Shown: piece after piece, positions 48,449 through 56,125 of the stretch
Position numbering within the stretch: the stretch's first letter is position 1
How the letters are laid out: every line of letters starts with the position of its first letter
From: Ruminococcaceae bacterium UBA1425
GTDB lineage: Bacteria; Bacillota; Clostridia; Oscillospirales; Acutalibacteraceae
Direction of reading: 5' to 3'
Assembly (NCBI GenBank): GCA_002329365.1
Contig: DCUB01000034.1
Coordinates: 20,658 to 84,657 of the forward strand
Length of the DNA: 64,000 nt
Made by a program: the position numbers and the translations under genes
The notes under the pieces: model-generated
What the model was told of the DNA's origin: nothing
Databases searched by the model: none
What the model saw: only the letters and a program-made list of their open reading frames with translations

Positions 48449-49909
48449 CTATTCAATACCCAGCTCCGCGGGCGAATATATTTCTCTCCAACATAAAACC
48501 TTTTCAAAACCGTAATACCGCGCGAGCCACAGATTTATATATGCGTTTGCGTCGGGCGTTACGTTTTTTACGGTGTAATTAATGTTCCGGTCACTTTCAT
48601 AGTACATAATCCTGTCGATTGTTACCTCGGTCTCGCCCCTTTTCTTTGCCGATTCAAAGCACGCATATTCGTATTTGTTGAACTTATCCATTATGACATA
48701 TTCTTTATAAGCAGCGTGCATTGACGAAACACAAAAAGAAACGGCTATCAGTGACGCGGCGCCGGCGACTATTGCCGCAGGCTTCGGCTTTCCTTTTGTT
48801 TCTGAACGAACCTCGCTCATCATGAAACGGTCGGCCGCGAAAACAAATGAAACAATCAGAAGAACAATGCCGAAGAAATAAGGTCTGTCACTGTATTCGG
48901 GGGTAAGCAGCAGCACAAACATGGAAAGCAATCCGCCGACAAGATAGGCGAGAGATATATTGATAACCGACTTTGCTTCTTTGGCTCCGCGGCTTTTTAA
49001 TATAATAACCGATATTATGATACCGACCAATATAACAAGATAAACAGGGCCCTCGCGAAGAACCGCAAAAACATAATAAAGCTTATATATGCTGTTAAAG
49101 AAGTTGACGAGTTTTCCCTGCTCGATATTTGCCGCACGATGCATGTTTCCGGGTGCGGTAAGGAGAAAGATTATGCCTGAAACAAGACCTGCAACGCCCG
49201 AATAAGCCCACTTTGGAATATGACGCTTGTCTTGTTTGTACATGAGAAAATAAAGAAACAACACGTATAGCACCGCGCCGCCGCTGTTTTCGTTTGTTAT
49301 GCCGGCAAAAACGCCGAAAATGAACATAGCCACTGTTGTCGCCGCGTTTTCACGCAGCCTTGATTCGCCCCGGTAATAGTTTACATACCTCAGCAGAAAA
49401 GCAAGGCTGAGGCAAGCCATCCAGAGGTAATTTGTCGCGCCCGACACCCAAAAAACCGTCTCGCCCATAGCTGGGATAAGAAGCCAGAGAAGGACATATA
49501 TAACCACGAGCAGAGCAACTCCGGGAAGGCTTCTTCTTTCGCTTTTTCCGCGAGTATTAAACAAAATGAGAAGACCCAGCAAAACGAACATTAAGGCGTT
49601 TACAACGTTAAAAAACGGCTTTCCGATAAAAAGCATCAGATAGGACAGAAAGTGAGCGGTTACCCTGCCGCCGCTGATAAAATAGTAGTTTTTTATCGAC
49701 AGGAATATGTCGCCGAGGCTTTCAACGCGCCGGTCGAAGGGGGTTGGATTAAAGTCCAGAAAGACAAACTTGAAATGATAGTCGTCGTCGTGCAGACCCG
49801 TGAGACGGTTTAGCGCGTAAAAATATGCAAATACTGCGGCACAGACGGCAAATGCCGTTAAATAATAAGCCTTGTTTCTGCGAAAAACAGCCACGGACTT
49901 TTTGAACAT
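48449..49909 (-). CDS. DUF6056-like polytopic membrane protein (glycosyltransferase-like)
   Basis: A 486-residue protein with about 10-12 hydrophobic segments. An early acidic cluster LTGLHDDDYHFKF follows the first transmembrane segment, as in GT-C-type lipid-linked glycosyltransferases, and a GGR (ISGGRVTAHF) plus GETVFWVSGATNYLW and GITNENSGGA stretches match the DUF6056 pattern. Such proteins are linked to surface-glycan modification in Gram-positive bacteria, by inference. A ribosome site AAAGGA lies upstream of the ATG. It lies downstream of the DUF1854/ABC pair on the same strand, with a 60-bp gap. Confidence 0.7.
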   Translation of the reverse strand: MFKKSVAVFRRNKAYYLTAFAVCAAVFAYFYALNRLTGLHDDDYHFKFVFLDFNPTPFDRRVESLGDIFLSIKNYYFISGGRVTAHFLSYLMLFIGKPFFNVVNALMFVLLGLLILFNTRGKSERRSLPGVALLVVIYVLLWLLIPAMGETVFWVSGATNYLWMACLSLAFLLRYVNYYRGESRLRENAATTVAMFIFGVFAGITNENSGGAVLYVLFLYFLMYKQDKRHIPKWAYSGVAGLVSGIIFLLTAPGNMHRAANIEQGKLVNFFNSIYKLYYVFAVLREGPVYLVILVGIIISVIILKSRGAKEAKSVINISLAYLVGGLLSMFVLLLTPEYSDRPYFFGIVLLIVSFVFAADRFMMSEVRSETKGKPKPAAIVAGAASLIAVSFCVSSMHAAYKEYVIMDKFNKYEYACFESAKKRGETEVTIDRIMYYESDRNINYTVKNVTPDANAYINLWLARYYGFEKVLCWREIYSPAELGIE

Positions 49910-49969
49910 TTAAGTCAATCCTTTACGCTAATATCAAGCCGGAATCTGCGGAAGCGTGCGGCATGCTTT

Positions 49970-50461
49970 TTAAATATCGGGCCTTATGAGCTTCTGCGAA
50001 CGCCTGTCAAGAGCCGATACGTCGGGAATTTCATAGCGGTTGTCGTTTGCGTCCTTAATAAGTATTCTGCCGTCATAAAGAGTTTTGATGGAAATGATAT
50101 GGTTGATAATCTCGAAGGTGTGAACACCCCTGTCGGTTTCGACAGTCCACAGCCATATGCGGAACTTTTCGGTACGGTTAATAAGGCGCCTGATTTTCGG
50201 AATCATGTAGTATTCCTCAAGGCACCGCAGCACCGTTTCTCTTGACTCGGGCAGAAGGTTGTCGACATTTCTTATTATGGCGGCCTCGTTGCCCTCGCTG
50301 TCGAGCAGCGTGATGTATTTTGTAAGTCCGCTTATGGGGAAAAGCCTTTTCGGCTCGAGCATTTCGATTTTTAAGCCGTCGTAAAACTCGACATCTACAA
50401 AGATTCCGTCGTTTACGGTTATCTTTGCTTCGGGACCGTCGATGTAACGCCTTGAGGTCAT
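49970..50461 (-). CDS. DUF1854-domain protein (ABC transporter partner)
   Basis: A 163-residue protein. I chose the ATG at 50459-50461, 9 nt after GGGGGA; an in-frame GTG at 50470 overlaps the ribosome site. It shows the DUF1854 pattern: DVEFYDGLKIEMLEPKRLFP, YITLLDSEGNEAAIIRNVDN, YYMIPKI then a beta-rich RIWLWTVETDRGVHTFEI, and RILIKDANDNRYEI. DUF1854 genes are commonly coupled to ABC exporters; biochemical function is not established. It follows the ABC gene by 14 bp and is surely co-transcribed. Confidence 0.85.
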   Translation of the reverse strand: MTSRRYIDGPEAKITVNDGIFVDVEFYDGLKIEMLEPKRLFPISGLTKYITLLDSEGNEAAIIRNVDNLLPESRETVLRCLEEYYMIPKIRRLINRTEKFRIWLWTVETDRGVHTFEIINHIISIKTLYDGRILIKDANDNRYEIPDVSALDRRSQKLIRPDI

Positions 50462-50475
50462 TGCCGCCACTCCCC

Positions 50476-52749
50476 CTATCCTATGGCTATTTCGAGGTTT
50501 TCGGACTCCTTGATTTCCCTTGCCTTGTCGGACATTGACTGAATCTGAATAAGCTTGTAATACTTGCCCTGAAGCTTCAAAAGCTCTTCGGGCGTGCCGA
50601 ACTCTATTATCCTGCCCTTGTCAAGGACGATTATCTTGTTTGCCTTCCGGAGCGTGGAAAGGCGGTGGGCAATCATCAGCGTCGTCCTGCCGCGGATAAG
50701 CCGCTCTATGGACTCCTGTATAAGATGCTCCGTTTCGGAGTCAACCGCCGCCGTCGCCTCGTCAAAAACGAGCAGGCTCGGGTTTTTGAGGACGGCGCGC
50801 GCTATCGAAAGCCTTTGCCGCTCGCCGCCGGACAGACCCACGCCGCGCTCGCCCAGCATAGTGTCGTAGGAATCGGGCATGCGCGATATAAAGCCGTGCG
50901 CGTTTGCAATATCGGCAGCGTGCAGCACCTGCTCGACGTGCGCGTCGGGGTTGCAGTATGCGATATTGTTGAATATTGTGTCGCGGAACATCATCGGCTC
51001 CTGCTGGACATATCCTATCTGGTTGCGGTAATACTCCTGGTCGATATCCTTTATGTCGATATCGTCCACAAGGATTTCGCCCTCGTAGTCGTCGTAGTAG
51101 CGGAGCAGAAGATTTATGAGCGTCGACTTGCCCGCGCCCGTTGTGCCGACAATGCCGACGACGTCGCCCGGCTCGATGACAAGGTTGATGTCCTCAAGAG
51201 CCTTTTTGGAGCGGTCGAACGAGAAGTTGACGTTGCGGAACTCTATTTTGCCCTTTATGCGTCCCGGCTTGTTGCCCTTGCCGAAATCGTGCTCCGGCTC
51301 GGCGTTAATGATGTCGAGAATCTTTTCGGCTGACGCCAAGGCGTTCTGATAAGTATCGTTCAGGTTGGCGAAGAAATTGACGGGTGCGTAAAACATGCTC
51401 GCGTAGGAAATGAACGAAACGAGAAGACCGGTAGTGACGCCGCCGGAGCCGCCAATAACCCAGTTGCCGCCGACAAACCATATTATTAAAGAGCCGCAGG
51501 TGATGAGGAAGGTGATAACTGACGGGAAGGCACTTGCCGTCTTTGCCGCCGCCCTGTCCTCCTGGAGCCAGTCGTTTGAATATCTTTCAAACCGCGCGAT
51601 TGTACGATTTTCGCTTGTGAATGCCTTTATGACGCGGATGCCGGGAATGGTGTCGGCAAGCATCGAATAAAGCGACGTGCCGCGCCTCCAGAGACGGCGG
51701 TACATGGGCGCTATCCTCTTGCCGAAATAACGGCCGCACAGCACGACCAGCGGAACGGGAATAAGCGACAGCAGCGTGAGCCGCCAGTCCATAAACAGCA
51801 TGATGCATATTACTCCGACGAGAGTAAAGGCCTGAACAACAGCCTCCTGCGTTATGCGGAGCATGAATGTCTGAAGAACGGACGTGTCGCCGTTTATTCT
51901 GTTGATTACTGAGCCGGTGCTCGTCTTGTCGTAAAAACGCATGGGGAGGAACTGGGCCTTCGCGTATATGTCGGTTTTGAGGTCTATTATGATTTTGTCG
52001 CCTGCGAGCCTTAAGAGATAGGCGCGTATTCCGCCGACGGTGAACTGTAGAATATAGACGGAAAGAAGAATGAGTATAACAACGAACAGCATCTGCTTGT
52101 TCTTGTTGGGAATCACTTCGTCGACCATATAGCCCGTTATATACGGAGGTACAAGCGCCATAGAGGTGGTGAATATTGAAAGGAACAGGCAAAGCACGAG
52201 CTGCTTTACATGGGGCTTTACATACTTTGCGAACTTGTTGATAAGCTTTGCCTTGCCCTTGCAGTTGAGGCACTCGGCGTCGGGGTTTGCGAGCTTTCTG
52301 CCGCACTTAGAACAGAAGCTGCGCAGGTTTTTGTATGTAGCCTTTACGATTTCGAGCGTTTCCTCAACAGGCTCGCCCGCCTTTATCCTTTCGACAAAAA
52401 GCGCGGCGGAGTCGCACACGTCGGCGACGGAATATGTAAAGCGGATAACGTCGGACCTTTTGCCCTTTGTGTCCTCAATTTTAAGCACGGCGTTGCCGTA
52501 CATCCGTTTAACCTTGATTTCGGCAATGTCGTCAAACGGGATTACGATATATCCGTTTTCATAGGACTCGTCGACGGCGACAAGCCTGTCGCGGAAAACA
52601 AAAAGCGCCGAATCTCCGTATCTGCCGGACAGACTCAAGTCGCCCACTACGGCAAACAACGGTGAATCGCCGCCGGAAAAAAGCTCTGAAACGGAATCCG
52701 ATATTTTTCGGGGTATTGGAACATTGGTAAGCAAGTCTTCAAAACTCAT
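50476..52749 (-). CDS. ABC exporter (fused permease and ATPase) with N-terminal PH-like and zinc-ribbon domains
   Basis: A 757-residue half-transporter. Residues about 1-130 form a beta-rich PH-like domain (FVFRDRLVAVDESYENGYIV). A zinc ribbon follows at about 147-166 (FCSKCG...CLNCKG, two CxxC pairs). The six-helix permease domain spans about 180-460. The ATPase has Walker A GTTGAGKST near 535, signature LSGGERQR near 636, Walker B LLVFDEATA near 658 and IAHR near 692. Being an intact type IV exporter half, it should homodimerise. Together with DUF1854 it is a known pair; the cargo is unknown. The cytoplasmic N-terminal add-on (about 170 residues) is unusual for exporters in general but recurrent in DUF1854-linked ones. 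Confidence 0.9.
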   Translation of the reverse strand: MSFEDLLTNVPIPRKISDSVSELFSGGDSPLFAVVGDLSLSGRYGDSALFVFRDRLVAVDESYENGYIVIPFDDIAEIKVKRMYGNAVLKIEDTKGKRSDVIRFTYSVADVCDSAALFVERIKAGEPVEETLEIVKATYKNLRSFCSKCGRKLANPDAECLNCKGKAKLINKFAKYVKPHVKQLVLCLFLSIFTTSMALVPPYITGYMVDEVIPNKNKQMLFVVILILLSVYILQFTVGGIRAYLLRLAGDKIIIDLKTDIYAKAQFLPMRFYDKTSTGSVINRINGDTSVLQTFMLRITQEAVVQAFTLVGVICIMLFMDWRLTLLSLIPVPLVVLCGRYFGKRIAPMYRRLWRRGTSLYSMLADTIPGIRVIKAFTSENRTIARFERYSNDWLQEDRAAAKTASAFPSVITFLITCGSLIIWFVGGNWVIGGSGGVTTGLLVSFISYASMFYAPVNFFANLNDTYQNALASAEKILDIINAEPEHDFGKGNKPGRIKGKIEFRNVNFSFDRSKKALEDINLVIEPGDVVGIVGTTGAGKSTLINLLLRYYDDYEGEILVDDIDIKDIDQEYYRNQIGYVQQEPMMFRDTIFNNIAYCNPDAHVEQVLHAADIANAHGFISRMPDSYDTMLGERGVGLSGGERQRLSIARAVLKNPSLLVFDEATAAVDSETEHLIQESIERLIRGRTTLMIAHRLSTLRKANKIIVLDKGRIIEFGTPEELLKLQGKYYKLIQIQSMSDKAREIKESENLEIAIG

Positions 52750-52802
52750 GCTTTACACCTCTGCTTCTTGTGGGCAGGTGTTTTCTTCCACATTTCATGG
52801 GA

Positions 52803-52831
52803 ATTATATATGCATGTGTTTTCAAAGTCAA
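52803..52831 (-). promoter_or_regulatory. Promoter of the ABC/DUF1854 operon
   Basis: Minus strand TTGACT (52826-52831), 17 bp, perfect TATAAT (52803-52808), about 55 bp upstream of the ABC gene. Confidence 0.85.
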
Positions 52832-52873
52832 TACTTTTTGGCACACTTGTTTTTTTTCGTTGTTTTTAATAGA

Positions 52874-54052
52874 TTATGGTTTCGTTCTGTCATTAAGCTC
52901 GTCATTTTTTATTTCAATCACATTTGTCAAAGCTGATTTCACATGTTCCTTTCGGAAGAAAAGGCTTTTAAAGCCTCTCATAATCCATGCGACGGGAAGG
53001 AGATACGGGCGCTTTTCTACAAACGGGTAGCTTTCGGACATCACGGAAGCCGCAGGAAACATCAGACGCAGAACGTATCTCAGCTTTTTTGCCGCCGCGC
53101 TTTTGCCGCCGACGGTTGTATTGATTTCTGTAATCACGGAATTTTTGGCGGCCGTTTTCTCTGTTCCGTAAGCGGCGCTGAAAAGAATCCTGTTCTCAAG
53201 CTCGGCGATTTCGGGCGTTTTTCCGGCTCCCCCGAACCAGTGCATGCAAAGGGCGTAAATATTTCTGTCGAACTCCCACAGCCCGCTCTTTGTGAGCTTT
53301 TCCTCAATATATGTCCAGTCGAGCGTGTTTTCTTTGTTTTTTAAATACACCCAGATATCGGTTACGGAGCGCACGCCTGTGCCGCCGCCGTAGAAATGCT
53401 TTTGCAGGTGCGCGGACATGAAGATGTAATAATCCTCGTCGGTCATGGAATATGTGTGCGAGCAGCCGTCCTTTAAAACAGCCCTGTCCCATGACGTGGC
53501 AAAGTGGTCCGTCTTATCCCGTATGAGGGCGTTGTGTATTTCTATGTTCATAACGGGCTTTTTCAAGTACACGTCGGGATTGCCGCCGAAATCGCGGACA
53601 TCGTAGCCCATTGACAGCAAAAGCTCCCTGACCTGACGGGACTGCGATTTGTTTATGAGTATATCTATGTCGCACATCGAGCGCATCGCGGGCTGGGGAT
53701 AAAGCGGCTTTATTACCCAGCCCTTGAGAGGCATGCAGTCTATCCTGTTTTTTTCCATGGCGCGCAGAATTTTAACACCTTCGGAGTGCTGGATGTATTC
53801 GGTGACGACCGATTTTTTATATGCCTCGGCAAACCGCTCGGTTACGGTGTCGGGCAGCCCGGAGGTGTGGCAAAGGCCGATATACGCCATACCCTCCACC
53901 TTGTGGCTGACGGCAAGCTCGTATAAATTGTCCCAGTCGAAGCCGATAAACGGCGTTTCGACATCGCCTCCGTTGACGGCAACTGCCACAAGCTTTAACA
54001 GATAATGTGCTTCCTCTTGTTTATATTCCACTTTTCTCGCCCCAAACATCAT
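52874..54052 (-). CDS. NTP_transf_5-type nucleotidyltransferase family protein
   Basis: A 392-residue protein of the nucleotidyltransferase family common in surface-polysaccharide loci. The characteristic LKGWVIKPLYPQPAMRSMCD leads into the metal-binding DID of MCDIDILIN (near residues 123-131), then EIHNALI and a helical C-terminal domain (DEDYYIFMSAHLQKHFYGGG). No clear ribosome site precedes the tandem ATGs, so the start is less certain (ATG at 54052 or 54049). The C-terminal 60 residues are basic with a hydrophobic stretch (YLLPVAWIMRGFKSLFF), suggesting membrane association. Substrate unknown; it is transcribed from its own promoter. Confidence 0.8.
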   Translation of the reverse strand: MMFGARKVEYKQEEAHYLLKLVAVAVNGGDVETPFIGFDWDNLYELAVSHKVEGMAYIGLCHTSGLPDTVTERFAEAYKKSVVTEYIQHSEGVKILRAMEKNRIDCMPLKGWVIKPLYPQPAMRSMCDIDILINKSQSRQVRELLLSMGYDVRDFGGNPDVYLKKPVMNIEIHNALIRDKTDHFATSWDRAVLKDGCSHTYSMTDEDYYIFMSAHLQKHFYGGGTGVRSVTDIWVYLKNKENTLDWTYIEEKLTKSGLWEFDRNIYALCMHWFGGAGKTPEIAELENRILFSAAYGTEKTAAKNSVITEINTTVGGKSAAAKKLRYVLRLMFPAASVMSESYPFVEKRPYLLPVAWIMRGFKSLFFRKEHVKSALTNVIEIKNDELNDRTKP

Positions 54053-54143
54053 TAACAGAAGGGAGAACGCCCGTCTGCCGATTGCTCCTGCGACCGCGCT
54101 ACGCCCGAAAACAAGCCGGCGTTTTTCACAATAGAATCATTTT

Positions 54144-54172
54144 ATGATAGCATGATTGAGTTATATTGTCAA
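54144..54172 (-). promoter_or_regulatory. Promoter of the nucleotidyltransferase gene
   Basis: Minus strand TTGACA (54167-54172), 17 bp, TATCAT (54144-54149), about 90 bp upstream of the start codon. Confidence 0.78.
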
Positions 54173-54204
54173 TGCCTGACACGTTTAATTCCATAACGGA
54201 ACAT

Positions 54205-54254
54205 CCTCAAAAATATGTCCCGCTGACCGACACACACAAAACGGTCAGCGGGAC
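54205..54254 (-). terminator. Intrinsic terminator of rubrerythrin gene
   Basis: Perfect 12-bp stem GTCCCGCTGACC/GGTCAGCGGGAC (54217-54228 with 54243-54254), followed on the minus strand by ATATTTTTGAGG. Confidence 0.88.
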
Positions 54255-54273
54255 ATGATTTCTATTGCCAAGA

Positions 54274-54807
54274 TCAGTAATTAACTTTTCTGACCTCGAA
54301 ATAGCTTTGAGGATGCTTGCAGACGGGGCAGACTGCCGGCGCCTTTTTGCCGATTACAAGGTGACCGCAGTTGCGGCACTCCCACATGACTTCTTCGCTC
54401 TTCTCAAAGACAGCCTGCATCTCAACATTGTTGAGCAGGGCGCGGTAACGCTCCTCGTGAGCCTTCTCGACCTGGGCTACCGCCCTGAACTGCGCGGCGA
54501 GAGCTGTAAAGCCCTCCTCCTCGGCGTCCTTTGCAAAGCCTTCGTACATGTCCGTCCACTCGTAGTTTTCGCCCTCGGCGGCGTGAAGAAGATTCTCCGC
54601 GGTGCTTCCTTTTCCCTCAAGAGCCTTGAACCAGAGCTTTGCGTGCTCCTTTTCGTTGTTGGCGGTCTGCTCAAAAATTGCAGCTATCTGCTCATAGCCC
54701 TCTTTTTTCGCAACGGAAGCGAAGTAGGTGTATTTGTTGCGCGCCTGTGACTCACCGGCAAAAGCCGCAGCGAGGTTTTTTTCTGTCTTTGTTCCTTTGT
54801 ACTCCAT
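54274..54807 (-). CDS. rbr: Rubrerythrin
   Basis: A 177-residue rubrerythrin, a non-haem di-iron peroxidase that reduces hydrogen peroxide in anaerobes. The ATG follows AAGGAG. The four-helix di-iron domain carries FAGESQARNKY, NNEKEHAKLW and AQVEKAHEERY with the expected Glu and His ligands. The C-terminal rubredoxin-like domain has its two pairs of iron cysteines in ECRNCGHL and VCPVCKHPQSYF. It lies about 300 bp downstream, on the same strand, of a Fur/PerR-type regulator that may control it. Confidence 0.95.
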   Translation of the reverse strand: MEYKGTKTEKNLAAAFAGESQARNKYTYFASVAKKEGYEQIAAIFEQTANNEKEHAKLWFKALEGKGSTAENLLHAAEGENYEWTDMYEGFAKDAEEEGFTALAAQFRAVAQVEKAHEERYRALLNNVEMQAVFEKSEEVMWECRNCGHLVIGKKAPAVCPVCKHPQSYFEVRKVNY

Positions 54808-55106
54808 TGTTAAATCTCCTTTTTATATAATGTTTTTGTTTGCGCTGTAAAAGCTGTGCGTTATGCCTACGCAGGTGCAACCCTGATGACAGCGGCGAAT
54901 TTTTGCGGAACGCATAAATGCGTTCCCTGCAAGTGCTATTAATAAAACCTTCAGTTCAGGACGAAGGGAACGGATTCATACGTTCCTTCCGAAGTTTAAC
55001 CGAATTGCCTTAGATTAACGCACATGGGTGCTGGCGTCCCCGACGACCCTTTGTTCTTTTCGTGGAAAATTTACGCACGCGGAGCGGCTGAAAACCGGCT
55101 CTCCTC
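54808..55106. repeat. Spacer with GGAACG palindromes and a GGCGTCCCCG repeat
   Basis: No gene is supported. Palindromes GCGGAACGCATAAATGCGTTC (first 20 bases from 54905) and GGGAACGGATTCATACGTTC (54966-54985) belong to the GGAACG family. TGGCGTCCCCGACGACCC near 55033-55050 matches a similar sequence near 57435-57452. A clear rubrerythrin promoter was not found. Confidence 0.65.
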
Positions 55107-55514
55107 TCAGGAGAGCTGCCGCGGAGCGGCTGAGAGGTCGTCCCCCGCGCACTCGCTGCAATAGCCGTTTATTACAAGCTCGTAATCCAAAACAACAAAT
55201 CCCGGGTTCAGCGCAGGGTCAATCTCCGGGTCGTGCGCGAGCTTAAAATCGCAGACTTGCCCGCATCGGAGGCAGAGGAAGTGGCAGTGGGGGCAGGCGG
55301 TGCGGTCGAAGCGGTCTGGCGCGTTTGCAACGGCTACGCGAAAAATTTCACCCTCGTCAGCAAGACGGTTAAGATTGCGGTAAACAGTACCCTTGCTTAT
55401 GCCGGGGCATTTTTTTAACACCTCGTCATATATCTCGTCGGCTGTCGGGTGGCACGACATCGCCATAACCGCGTTCTTAACGAGCGTACGCTGGATTGTG
55501 TTCCGCCGACTCAT
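55107..55514 (-). CDS. Fur-family (PerR-like) transcriptional regulator
   Basis: A 135-residue Fur-family repressor. The ATG follows AGGAG with 8-nt spacing. The winged-helix domain spans about 1-75 (TADEIYDEVLKKCPGISKGT, VYRNLNRLADEGEI), and the C-terminal dimerisation domain has the structural zinc site of two CxxC pairs (CLRCGQV near 80-86 and GYCSECAG near 117-124) plus an HCH cluster (CPHCHFL). Short length and cysteine layout favour a PerR-like peroxide sensor over an iron-sensing Fur (inference). Rubrerythrin, downstream on the same strand, is a likely target. It has its own promoter whose -35 overlaps the stop codon of the upstream small ORF. Confidence 0.88.
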   Translation of the reverse strand: MSRRNTIQRTLVKNAVMAMSCHPTADEIYDEVLKKCPGISKGTVYRNLNRLADEGEIFRVAVANAPDRFDRTACPHCHFLCLRCGQVCDFKLAHDPEIDPALNPGFVVLDYELVINGYCSECAGDDLSAAPRQLS

Positions 55515-55550
55515 AGTAATTACTCCTTAATAGTAACTGTTGCTGAAAAG

Positions 55551-55579
55551 AGGATATCATATATTAATGCTTTTGTCAA
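55551..55579 (-). promoter_or_regulatory. Promoter of the Fur-family regulator
   Basis: Minus strand TTGACA (55574-55579), 17 bp, TATCCT (55551-55556). The TGA of the upstream small ORF lies within TTGACA. The near-palindrome AGTAATTACT (55515-55524) next to the ribosome site is a possible autoregulatory site. Confidence 0.75.
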
Positions 55580-55779
55580 GCACTTTTATTCAAAAAAAGA
55601 ACCGGCATGAACGTGTCATTATCCTCGTTTTGCTGCCGGTTCTTTTTTCTGTTGTATGCCTTCGGATTTTGCGGCTTGCGCGTTACGGGGCTGAGCGCGC
55701 CCCATGTTTTACGTCTTTGTCTGTCAAGCTTTCTTTTTTCTGACTTTGACAGCTTTTCATACGGTACAAATTTATCCAT
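55576..55779 (-). CDS. Small basic protein with an internal terminator (candidate nonstop-regulated factor)
   Basis: A 67-residue ORF. The ATG at 55777-55779 follows GGAGG with 8-nt spacing. Residues 1-48 are strikingly basic (17 Lys/Arg against 4 Asp/Glu) with the core KRKLDRQRRKTWGALSPVTR and NPKAYNRKKNR, a pattern that looks conserved rather than random. The last 20 codons overlap an intrinsic terminator: a 9-bp GC-rich stem plus A/T extension and a 7-T tract. No stop codon precedes the T tract; the TGA comes 14 nt after it. Transcripts ending at the terminator therefore lack a stop codon. The encoded tail before truncation is hydrophobic (TFMPVLFL). Known analogues of this arrangement are the ribosome-rescue genes arfA and brfA; homology to them is not established. 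Confidence 0.68.
   Translation of the reverse strand: MDKFVPYEKLSKSEKRKLDRQRRKTWGALSPVTRKPQNPKAYNRKKNRQQNEDNDTFMPVLFLNKSA
55592..55648 (-). terminator. Intrinsic terminator inside the small basic ORF
   Basis: Left arm (minus strand) GAACCGGCA, right arm TGCCGGTTC (55634-55642 and 55599-55607), with A6 and T7 flanks extending the stem and giving the U tract at 55592-55598. A 4-bp inner helix AACG/CGTT fills the 26-nt loop. It lies wholly within the coding frame. Confidence 0.78.
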
Positions 55780-56125
55780 CTCTATCGCCTCCATGTTATT
55801 CTGTTTTCCAGATCAAATTATGCTTCGCATTTCATTTGCAGGGAACGGTCTTGACCTTACCGCCAGGATTGTATGGAGCTTCGGACACGGCACGCCGTGT
55901 CCGAAGCATCAGGATGTTTTATGGTCTTATTCGGAACGCATAAATGCGTTCCCTGCCTAATTCAGCCATATTTTAGGTCAGACATTTCAACTGCTATAAA
56001 TATTATATCAGTTATCCCGTCGTGCAGCAACGGTTTTTGCTTTCTTTTTTTTGTAATTCGTGGTACAATCTTAATAGGCGCAGATAACAAGGTCATATTT
56101 GCAGAAAAAACGGCGGGTGAGATAA
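55780..56125. repeat. Spacer with three palindromes
   Basis: No gene is supported. It holds GCAGGGAACGGTCTTGACC (55839-55857, imperfect GGAACG palindrome), a perfect 15-bp inverted repeat GCTTCGGACACGGC/GCCGTGTCCGAAGC (about 55878-55908), and CGGAACGCATAAATGCGTTCC (55932-55952). The aldo/keto reductase promoter is not clear. Confidence 0.65.
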
